From an uncultured Alphaproteobacteria bacterium (GTDB taxonomy: Bacteria > Pseudomonadota > Alphaproteobacteria > Micropepsales > Micropepsaceae), in assembly GCA_903928515.1 (NCBI GenBank), contig CAIYRG010000367.1, positions 1 through 36,174 of the forward strand: a stretch of DNA of 36,174 bases, in the 5' to 3' direction. Below are positions 30,816 through 36,174 of the stretch, one piece after another. Position numbers and translations under genes: made by a program. Within the stretch, counting starts at the first letter, position 1; each line of letters opens with the position of its first letter. The notes under the pieces are model-generated. The model saw only the letters and a program-made list of their open reading frames with translations, did not search any database and had not been told where the DNA came from.

Positions 30816-33206
30816 ATGCGTATTTTCCGCCGCTTCTTTTTGGCCCTTGCCGCGCTGACCCTCGGGCAGGGCGTGGCGCATGCACAGTCTCAGGGCGTCG
30901 GTGACGCGGCCTATCAGATCGCGACCAATGCGATTGCCAAAACCGGGGATGCGTCGAATACGACGATCACGCCGACCGGCAAGACTACGCCAATCAAAGC
31001 AGCAGACCTTGCGGCCGAGACTATCAATCCGATCCAAATCTACGCCACGGCCTACCCATGCATCTGGGACGGCTCGACCTCGCACGACGTCGGCCCATGC
31101 ATCAACTCGGCTATTGCAGCAGCGGCGGCGCTTGGCGGAGCAAATGTCATTATCCCGGCAAATCCGCCTAGCGGCAAATACTACTTCGCCACCAATATCG
31201 TCAATACGACCAGCGGCGTCAATTTGGTCGGGCAAGGGCTCGGCATTCCCCGCGATAACGCGGGCGGAGGCGGCTCTGCGGCATTTCAGGCGATCACGAC
31301 CCTGGCATACAACGGTTCTGCCGAAGCTGGCCCGGCGGTGTCGTTTTATCCGGGTGGCGTGCAGACGCTCCATGCTTCCGGGATCGACGGCGTTCTGATT
31401 GACTGCCAATCGCTTGTGGACACCTGCGTGCAGGTCACGCAGGATAGCTTCTCTAAGTTTTATTTCGCGCAAGCCGAAGCGCGGAAAACCGGCGTTCTGT
31501 TCAATACCAATAATGTGGATGGGCTTGGCAACCAGCACAGCGATATTTCGATCTGGGCGCGCAATATAAATCCGTTGTATAGTGCATCAGGAATCGTTCT
31601 AGACGCGGGAGCCGGATCGTCGTTCAACACCAGCTACAACCGCATCCATACGCTGAACGTGGCCTATGGCGCGGGCGATGGCATCGTGTTCGGCAACGAC
31701 GATACAAACATTGTCGATCAGATTTATTCGTATCACTACGGCACGGCCACTACCGGTTCGCCAGTGGTTTGTGCAAATGGGTCAGGATACACGCCCCCGT
31801 CTGGCGTTCCAACCAACGGGCACTGTTTTGACAATGACATCAATTTGTCGGGCGCGCCGATCTGGATACAAGGGGCCACCCAAGGCGCGACCTTTGTGGC
31901 GACGGGTGGCAACACCGGGACGATGGCAATTGCTCCCGTGTCGCTGGTGACGACTGCCGCAATGGATTATTCGTCCAACACCCTCACATTTGCATCGGTG
32001 TCGGGCGTTAGTGTGGGTCAAGCAGCATCTTGCGGCGGCGTGACGGGAGGGATATATCCCAATTCGTATGTCACCGCTGTAACCGGCACCACAGTATTGC
32101 TTAGCCGTCCTGGCATTCATGGCGGTGGAATCAACGGTGTTGCATCGGGCGCCACTTGCACTTTTTCCCTCGGCGCGAATAGCCTCACCGCGACGGGCGC
32201 ATACACTATCACGGCTGCGAGCAGCACAACCGTGAACATTACCGCACCTGCGGGCGGTGACTCACAGTCTGGAGTGTCTATTTCAGGTGGTGTGATCAAG
32301 GCGCAAGATTTCGTTTTGCCCGTTTCTGGCACGCCGGTTGCTGGTGATAGCTGGACACTCACTTTCCCGCAGCCCGCGCTCTATAACCGCGTAGTGCATA
32401 TAGACCGATCTAACAATATATCGGACCCTTTTTTTGAGCCCGGCGCGCAGGGGTGGGGGACGTATGGCTATGGCCAGTCGCCAGCTTATTCGGGCACTTC
32501 AACACAATGCCTATCGTATTACAGTCTGGAGGGCTCAGCGCTGCCTTCTGCGGGTTGCATCGGGCGCGGCAGTCTTTTCATAGGGTCGACAGGAACAAAC
32601 GCGGGCGTCTACAGCGCACTCATTGAGGGGTCTGGAAACTTCATTCTAGCGCCGTCGTTTTATGGTGCGGTAATCGCAGGGCAGAACAACACTGTGCGGG
32701 GCAACTACAGCGGCATTTTTGCCGGGTATCAAACCACCGACCGCCAGCATTATGCGGTGCAGGCATTCGCGGCGGGCGACTTTACGACTGTTGGCGATGC
32801 GCAGATTGAGACGTTTGTGCTGCGCGGATCGGGCGCAACAGCCACCGCTTTCCGGCTAACCGGCGATCAGTTGACCGCAGGCGCCTACAATTGCGTCAAC
32901 ATCCCGAACAACACCGCAGCGCAGGTGTCGGTGCATATCATGGCCTATGACCACACCACGGTCACGAAAAACGAGGCATGGGGGACGTGGGACGGCTTGC
33001 TAACGCGCGGCGCTAGTGCCGCTGCAACCGCACTGACAATGGTCACGACACCGACGCCGCAGACCAATGGCACGGTTACAGGTTCGACCATCGCGGCAAC
33101 GGCGGATACGACCAATGGTTGCCTGAATATCTCGTTCACACCGCCGACCAGCAACACCGATACATGGAACGTGGTGGCGCGGGTGGAAACGGTTGAAGTC
33201 CAGTGA
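30816..33206 (+). CDS. Exported beta-helix protein, tailspike-like
   Basis: A 796-residue protein. It begins with a Sec signal peptide (MRIFRRFFLALAALTLGQGV, cleavage near AHA/QS). Residues about 75-330 look like a pectate-lyase-type beta-helix (HDVGPCINSAIAAAAALGGA, NVIIPANPPSGKYYF, VNLVGQGLGIP). A Thr/Val/Gly-rich middle follows with repeat-like strands, then a C-terminal region ending TDTWNVVARVETVEVQ. The typical virion-binding head domain of the other spike is absent. It may be an exported depolymerase or surface protein rather than a virion part, or a spike matured through the envelope. ATG 30816 is chosen as the first Met giving the signal peptide. Confidence 0.65.
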   Translation: MRIFRRFFLALAALTLGQGVAHAQSQGVGDAAYQIATNAIAKTGDASNTTITPTGKTTPIKAADLAAETINPIQIYATAYPCIWDGSTSHDVGPCINSAIAAAAALGGANVIIPANPPSGKYYFATNIVNTTSGVNLVGQGLGIPRDNAGGGGSAAFQAITTLAYNGSAEAGPAVSFYPGGVQTLHASGIDGVLIDCQSLVDTCVQVTQDSFSKFYFAQAEARKTGVLFNTNNVDGLGNQHSDISIWARNINPLYSASGIVLDAGAGSSFNTSYNRIHTLNVAYGAGDGIVFGNDDTNIVDQIYSYHYGTATTGSPVVCANGSGYTPPSGVPTNGHCFDNDINLSGAPIWIQGATQGATFVATGGNTGTMAIAPVSLVTTAAMDYSSNTLTFASVSGVSVGQAASCGGVTGGIYPNSYVTAVTGTTVLLSRPGIHGGGINGVASGATCTFSLGANSLTATGAYTITAASSTTVNITAPAGGDSQSGVSISGGVIKAQDFVLPVSGTPVAGDSWTLTFPQPALYNRVVHIDRSNNISDPFFEPGAQGWGTYGYGQSPAYSGTSTQCLSYYSLEGSALPSAGCIGRGSLFIGSTGTNAGVYSALIEGSGNFILAPSFYGAVIAGQNNTVRGNYSGIFAGYQTTDRQHYAVQAFAAGDFTTVGDAQIETFVLRGSGATATAFRLTGDQLTAGAYNCVNIPNNTAAQVSVHIMAYDHTTVTKNEAWGTWDGLLTRGASAAATALTMVTTPTPQTNGTVTGSTIAATADTTNGCLNISFTPPTSNTDTWNVVARVETVEVQ

Positions 33207-33251
33207 CCCCAATCCGGCCAGCCGCGCCAACACCAGAACCAGGACCAGCCT

Positions 33252-33503
33252 ATGACTGAATCCATCACCAGAACTGATTTGCACAGGGACATCGGACGCA
33301 TGGAAGGGCGCCTTGACGGTATGGACGAGCGACTGGGCAAGATTGAAAAAATTGTCGAACGCATTGACAGCCGCATGGCCAATCTCGAAACGAATGACAA
33401 CAAACGGATTGGCGCATGGGGCGTGCTCGAACTGGTTGGTGCGACTGTCGTTATGCTGATCGGTGGAATCGGCGGGACGATTATCGCGCATTTTTGGAAG
33501 TGA
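33252..33503 (+). CDS. XhlA-like coiled-coil/membrane protein, copy 2
   Basis: An 83-residue protein: N-terminal coiled coil (DLHRDIGRMEGRLDGMDERL) and a C-terminal membrane helix (ATVVMLIGGIGGTIIAHFW). It is paralogous to the 86-residue protein at 30191-30451. Located between the exported beta-helix protein and the endolysin, it may act as a holin accessory. AGGACCAG before the ATG is a weak ribosome binding site. Confidence 0.68.
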   Translation: MTESITRTDLHRDIGRMEGRLDGMDERLGKIEKIVERIDSRMANLETNDNKRIGAWGVLELVGATVVMLIGGIGGTIIAHFWK

Positions 33504-33508
33504 GGCAT

Positions 33509-34126
33509 ATGGACATCACCAACGCACAAAAAGCCCTGAACGCCAAGGGCGCCAGCCTCACGGTTGATGGCTCATTGGGACCGCATTCCATGGTTGCGCT
33601 ACTTGCGGCGACACGCGGCAACCCCGGATATTCCGACGACTTCCTGTTGTCGATCGCTGTTCCTCTTGTGGCCGCATTGCCGGTGGCTGACATCTCGACG
33701 ACATTGCGGCTTCGGCATTTTCTGGCGCAGTCGGCTTGCGAGACATTTGCATTTCGGCGCCTCATCGAAAGCGATGGCGGCGATCCGCATTATTTCGATC
33801 GCTATGAGGGCAGCAAGATACTGGGCAATACCCAACCGGGCGATGGTGCGCGGTTTCCCGGTCGCGGGCTCTTGGACACAACTGGCCGCTGGAATTATAC
33901 GCTACTCGCCAAGGTTTCCGGGCTCGATTGCGTCAACCACCCCGAGATACTGGCAGAGCCTGCCAATGCCTGTACCGCTGCGGTCAGTTTCTGGGCATAT
34001 CGCAAGGTCAATGTCTTGGCCGATGCCAACGATATCGTCGGCGTCACCAAGGCTGTTAATGGCGGTGTCAACGGGTTGGCTGATCGCGAGACGTATTTCG
34101 CGCGGTTGGAGGCTTTGGCGGCGTGA
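33509..34126 (+). CDS. Endolysin, GH19 (chitinase-like) family
   Basis: A 205-residue lysozyme of the COG3179/GH19 type. The N-terminus (AQKALNAKGASLTVDGSLGP, residues 6-25) looks like half of a peptidoglycan-binding domain. The catalytic Glu is in FLAQSACETFAFRRL (Glu78), a second acidic residue lies near DRYEG (98-101), and ARFPGRGLLDTTGRWNY (114-130) is the family core. AVNGGVNGLADRETYF closes the domain. It cuts glycan strands at lysis and has no signal sequence, so it needs the holin. GAGG sits 4 bases before the ATG. Confidence 0.9.
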   Translation: MDITNAQKALNAKGASLTVDGSLGPHSMVALLAATRGNPGYSDDFLLSIAVPLVAALPVADISTTLRLRHFLAQSACETFAFRRLIESDGGDPHYFDRYEGSKILGNTQPGDGARFPGRGLLDTTGRWNYTLLAKVSGLDCVNHPEILAEPANACTAAVSFWAYRKVNVLADANDIVGVTKAVNGGVNGLADRETYFARLEALAA

Positions 34127-34139
34127 TCAGGCGCAGACT

Positions 34140-34167
34140 TTGCTGATTGCAAAAGCCGTGGTATATC
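34140..34167 (+). promoter_or_regulatory. Candidate sigma70-type promoter for lysis genes
   Basis: TTGCTG (34140-34145) and TATATC (34162-34167) with a 16-base spacer lie in the gap after the endolysin gene. Fit to the consensus is moderate. It would give a leader of about 50 bases for the holin gene. Confidence 0.3.
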
Positions 34168-34185
34168 GCGGCACAGACAACGAAG

Positions 34186-34196
34186 GGAGGTGATCC
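34186..34196 (+). promoter_or_regulatory. Extended Shine-Dalgarno before holin gene
   Basis: GGAGGTGATCC is an 11-base perfect complement of the 16S rRNA 3' end (GGATCACCTCC). It is directly followed by a GTG (34197) opening a 13-codon frame that ends over the holin start, and lies more than 30 bases from the holin ATG at 34229, which has its own GGAGG (34219-34223). It may load ribosomes onto a leader peptide that controls holin translation. Confidence 0.4.
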
Positions 34197-34228
34197 GTGA
34201 TCTACACCTATCCAGGATGGAGGCGCGC

Positions 34229-34501
34229 ATGGGCCTGAAAATGTCCGAACAGCTCATCGCCTATATCGCGACCCTGATCGTGCTGTTGCTGGTCATGCTC
34301 ATGGCGTTCGCGTTCGGGGCATACAGCGAGCGCGTTATCACCAATCTGACGGCGTTCGGGCTCGGCACTGCTGTTGGTGGCTTGATCGGGCTGCTGCAGG
34401 TGCCGTCGCATACGCCGCCGTCTGTGACTGCCACAACGGACGGGACTGGCACCGCGTCGGTAACGTCGGCGCCGCAAGTGGTGGACGGTGCGGTGCAATG
34501 A
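34229..34501 (+). CDS. Holin candidate, two membrane helices
   Basis: A 90-residue membrane protein. Helix one is at about residues 9-31 (LIAYIATLIVLLLVMLMAFA), helix two at about 38-57 (ITNLTAFGLGTAVGGLIGLL), then a Thr/Ser-rich hydrophilic tail (PSVTATTDGTGTASV). Two-helix size and position after the endolysin fit a holin. ATG 34229 is chosen for its GGAGG 5 bases upstream; ATG 34217 or 34241 would also open the frame. Confidence 0.68.
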   Translation: MGLKMSEQLIAYIATLIVLLLVMLMAFAFGAYSERVITNLTAFGLGTAVGGLIGLLQVPSHTPPSVTATTDGTGTASVTSAPQVVDGAVQ

Positions 34502-34848
34502 CCATCCTCGCCCGAATCCGCAACGCATGGTCCGCATTTTGGGCCGACGCAGAAACCATCGAACATCGTTTCACAACCGGCGCAGAAGCTGACCTTCTGC
34601 AAATCCATGCGCGGGTGACGTTTGCCTTGCGTTATCTGAAGGATCTACCAATGGCACTTTCTGACGACATCGCGGCGATTGGCGCTGCGATCACGAACGC
34701 GCTCAATGCCAAACAGGCCGAAGTCGCGCCACTGCAACAGCAAGTCACTGACCTGACTGCGCAGAACGCGGCTTTGACTGACCAGATCAACCAGGCGTCG
34801 GCGCAGTTGCAGGCTCTGACTGCCAACCTCACACAGCCGACAGCGTAA
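34498..34848 (+). CDS. Hypothetical coiled-coil protein of lysis cassette
   Basis: A 116-residue protein. The N-terminal 50 residues form an amphipathic helical part (RIRNAWSAFWADAETIEHRF), the C-terminal 55 residues a coiled coil (KQAEVAPLQQQVTDLTAQNA). ATGACC overlaps the holin stop. An internal ATG at 34651 would give only the coiled coil (MALSDDIAAIGAAI...). No membrane segment. Function unknown; placed between holin and spanins. Confidence 0.6.
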   Translation: MTILARIRNAWSAFWADAETIEHRFTTGAEADLLQIHARVTFALRYLKDLPMALSDDIAAIGAAITNALNAKQAEVAPLQQQVTDLTAQNAALTDQINQASAQLQALTANLTQPTA

Positions 34849-34859
34849 GGGGATCGGGG

Positions 34860-35390
34860 ATGCCGTTCGTTCTCTCACTGGCGGCATCCCTCCTCGGCTG
34901 GGGGCGCACGGTCTTCGCATGGCTCGCAAAGCTGCCGTGGTACGTTCTGGCGCTCGCTGCGTGCGTTGGCGTGATCCTGTGGCAACATGGTGCGGAAACG
35001 CGCAAGGATGCCCGCATAGCCTCCCTGAGCGCTACACTGGACCAAGTGAAGGTTGCTCAGGCTCAGGCTCAGGTTGCAGCTCAGGTGGCGCATGATGCAC
35101 AGGAAGCGGCTTATCGGGCCAAAGCGCAGACAGGACAACAGGACCATGACCAAAAGCTTGCTGCGGCTCAGTCCGCTGTTGATGATCTGCGCGACAGGTT
35201 GCGCGCCCAAACCATTGCTAGTCGCGCCCTTGCAGCCTCTCCCGGCGCCCAAGGTGGCAATCCCGACATTCCTGCAACAGTGCCCGCCGATAGCCAGCTT
35301 TCTCTCTCAGAAGCTGACGTGCGGGCCTGTGCCAGTGCAACAGCCTATGCCGTAGGCGCGCATGATTGGGCGTTGGAGTTGGGGAAGTGA
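34860..35390 (+). CDS. i-spanin (Rz-like)
   Basis: A 176-residue protein with an N-terminal membrane helix (residues about 27-42, WYVLALAACVGVILW) and a long periplasmic coiled coil (KVAQAQAQVAAQVAHDAQEA, then DHDQKLAAAQSAVDDLRDRL). This is the layout of the inner-membrane spanin Rz, which disrupts the outer membrane in the last step of lysis. It contains the o-spanin gene in the +1 frame. The ATG is preceded by GGGGATCGGGG, a poor but GC-rich site. Confidence 0.78.
   Translation: MPFVLSLAASLLGWGRTVFAWLAKLPWYVLALAACVGVILWQHGAETRKDARIASLSATLDQVKVAQAQAQVAAQVAHDAQEAAYRAKAQTGQQDHDQKLAAAQSAVDDLRDRLRAQTIASRALAASPGAQGGNPDIPATVPADSQLSLSEADVRACASATAYAVGAHDWALELGK
35146..35355 (+). CDS. o-spanin (Rz1-like lipoprotein), embedded in Rz frame
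   Basis: A 69-residue protein in the +1 frame inside the i-spanin gene. The signal sequence MTKSLLRLSPLLMICATGC has a lipobox ATGC, giving lipidation at Cys19; the mature part is short and Pro-rich (APKPLLVAPLQPLPAPK), as in Rz1. It has the start and stop both inside the Rz-like frame, the embedded arrangement known from lambda. An AGGAC site precedes the ATG. The frame is open further upstream, but only this start produces the lipoprotein signal. Confidence 0.75.
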   Translation: MTKSLLRLSPLLMICATGCAPKPLLVAPLQPLPAPKVAIPTFLQQCPPIASFLSQKLTCGPVPVQQPMP

Positions 35391-35487
35391 TGCTGCGGCG
35401 GCTCTAGGTCGCCATGCATGGAATCGAACCATGTGTGCCCGGTCTCCGGTCGCGTATCCATCCGCCCCATGACTACCGCCGCAGCCC
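35391..35487 (-). tRNA. tRNA-like element without proper anticodon loop
   Basis: Read on the minus strand, there is a perfect T-arm (CATGG TTCGATT CCATG, 35435-35419), directly followed by CATGGCG, which pairs with AGTCATG (35474-35468) as an acceptor stem with six of seven pairs (one G-U). A short D-arm GCG/CGC with loop GATGGATA is present. The anticodon arm is reduced to CCGG-AGA-CCGG, so no seven-base loop exists and position 33 U is absent. A perfect 10-base inverted repeat (35392-35401 with 35477-35486) encloses the whole. It is either a decayed tRNA or a tRNA mimic; automated scans may call it as an undetermined tRNA. Confidence 0.45.
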
Positions 35488-35516
35488 ATCCCGTATACCC
35501 GATCGCGCGGTGGGGA

Positions 35517-35702
35517 TCAATGGGCCGGGCGCGCAGTGCATGTCCAAGACGTGCTGTGATAAACTTCGACATCAAATGCTTTGCCGCAATGGTCGCATTC
35601 ATGTTCGGTCAAATCTTCGTCGTAGAAGAATCCGCCGTCATGCGTTTGCTTGCGTTGGCAATAGGGGCATTCCGGCGCGTCAGTATTGAATGTGTATGCC
35701 AT
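35517..35702 (-). CDS. Small zinc-ribbon protein
   Basis: A 61-residue protein with two Cys pairs, CPYC (residues 12-15) and CDHC (36-39), the pattern of a zinc ribbon, with an acidic spacer (FFYDEDLTEH) between them. Such small ribbons are common in phage early operons. ATG 35702 follows AGGGGGAGGGG, a strong ribosome binding site, and overlaps the stop of the upstream Cys-rich frame (TGATG). It runs convergent to the lysis genes. Confidence 0.65.
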   Translation of the reverse strand: MAYTFNTDAPECPYCQRKQTHDGGFFYDEDLTEHECDHCGKAFDVEVYHSTSWTCTARPAH

Positions 35703-35827
35703 CACCCCTCCCCCTTCGTCAAATGGTCGCCGTGCTCGATAGCGGCAGCCAAGCTACATAGCCTGCACGCTATGGGTGATTTGCAATCGCAGTCTTCACG
35801 CCCTTCCGCTCGCAACCAAGCCACCAC
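35702..35827 (-). CDS. Cys-rich small protein, 5' end perhaps lost at junction
   Basis: An open frame ending at TGA 35704-35702, overlapping the zinc-ribbon ATG. From GTG 35827 it would give 41 residues (AWLRAEGREDCDCKSPIACR then LCSLAAAIEHGDH), with four Cys in CDC...CRLC spacing. No ribosome binding site precedes the GTG, and the frame continues without a Met into the region where porin sequence begins. It may therefore be the C-terminal part of a longer phage gene cut by the phage/porin junction. Confidence 0.4.
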   Translation of the reverse strand: MVAWLRAEGREDCDCKSPIACRLCSLAAAIEHGDHLTKGEG

Positions 35828-36174
35828 CCGGGGTGGATTCCTTGCCAGCCGTTTCATACACGGCGAAGGCACCGAGGTTCACCGGGCCAATCGTGCCCTG
35901 ATAGCGCAGGCCAGCCGCGACCTGGTTCAACCAGCGAGTCCCGTCGACGCCGGTGGAGAGGTTGTTACAGCCGCCGGAGGCCACCAGGCAGGGCTGAGCC
36001 TGCAAAGCCGTGCTACCCGTCGAGTTGGAGTAGGAGTTGCCCATGGACGGGGCATACTGCACACCGAAGTCGAAGCCGAAGAACTGCGGCGACAGGTAGA
36101 CGATCTTGCTGTTGGAGTATTCCGCGCCGGCCTGCGACAACCACGCGAACGGGATGGCAACACCAGCTTGAACC
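35796..36174 (-). pseudogene. Gram-negative porin fragment, truncated at C-terminus
   Basis: An open frame enters from the right edge and reads as outer-membrane porin beta strands: AEYSNSKIVYLSPQFFGFDF, GTRWLNQVAAGLRYQG, PVNLGAFAVYETAGKE. The Cys pair in PCLVASGGCNN is typical of a porin loop. The frame then changes character and stops after STPGGGLVASGRA, without the terminal aromatic residue that porins need for assembly. The last part overlaps the Cys-rich phage frame, so the porin was probably cut by integration or rearrangement near 35830-35860. The N-terminal part lies outside the window. Some phages carry porin genes after lysis genes, which is an alternative. Confidence 0.7.

Noticed and set aside
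35391-35487. A normal functional tRNA gene
   Set aside because: The anticodon loop is only three bases in the best fold and U33 is missing, so it is reported only as tRNA-like.
1-36174. CRISPR array, insertion sequence, transposase or integrase
   Set aside because: No regularly spaced repeats of CRISPR type, no transposase or integrase motif, and no IS-like terminal repeats were found in the window.

Overview
The window is most of one tailed-phage genome (probably an integrated prophage) with a P22-like, short-tailed virion module, ending on the right in what looks like a broken host porin gene. DNA is GC-rich throughout. A GapR/DUF2312 homologue, a DnaA domain IV protein, a small carph-isopro/YdaS-like regulator and a Rhodospirillales-type porin fragment all point to an alphaproteobacterial host. 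I cannot fix the genus; the porin looks closest to Acetobacteraceae-type porins, from memory only. No integrase and no CI-type repressor is visible; if they exist they lie left of position 1.

Layout. (1) 1-4337, minus strand: a compact early operon of mostly small genes with overlapping stop/start codons. It includes a YqaJ-family exonuclease and, just downstream, a protein ending in the acidic tip typical of single-stranded-DNA-binding proteins. (2) 4338-4467: divergent control region. (3) 4468-9261, plus strand: Cro-like regulator, GapR-like protein, a DNA methyltransferase interrupted at a run of nine G, DnaA-domain-IV protein, VRR-NUC nuclease and a RepA-like ATPase. (4) 9262-9567: non-coding, iteron-like repeats and hairpins, a probable replication origin. 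(5) 9568-16556: terminase, P22-type portal, a structured leader, scaffold and coat. (6) 16569-21650: Ig-like repeat protein, glycosyltransferase-like protein, P22 gp4-like and gp10-like head-completion proteins, collar-domain protein. (7) 21647-28278: sulfotransferase-like and GNAT-like proteins, three ejection-type proteins (one with an M15-like peptidase domain) and a PurD-like ATP-grasp protein. (8) 28275-33503: two beta-helix tailspike-like proteins, the second with a Sec signal peptide, each followed by a small XhlA-like coiled-coil/membrane protein; the pair are paralogues. (9) 33509-35390: lysis cassette (GH19 endolysin, holin candidate, i-spanin with an o-spanin embedded in another frame). 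(10) 35391-35487: tRNA-like element. (11) 35517-35827: two small cysteine-rich minus-strand genes. (12) 35796-36174: truncated porin.

How it works together: the left operon handles recombination and early takeover; the DnaA-IV protein, RepA-like ATPase and iterons look like a replication module; the virion genes follow P22 order (terminase, portal, scaffold, coat, gp4, gp10, tail, ejection, tailspike). Four enzyme genes (glycosyltransferase-, sulfotransferase-, GNAT- and ATP-grasp-like) sit inside the virion module, which suggests that virion or host-surface components are chemically modified. The parts most worth following up are the SSB-tip/YqaJ pair, the iteron origin, the structured leader before the scaffold gene, the signal-peptide/XhlA cassette, and the tRNA-like element.
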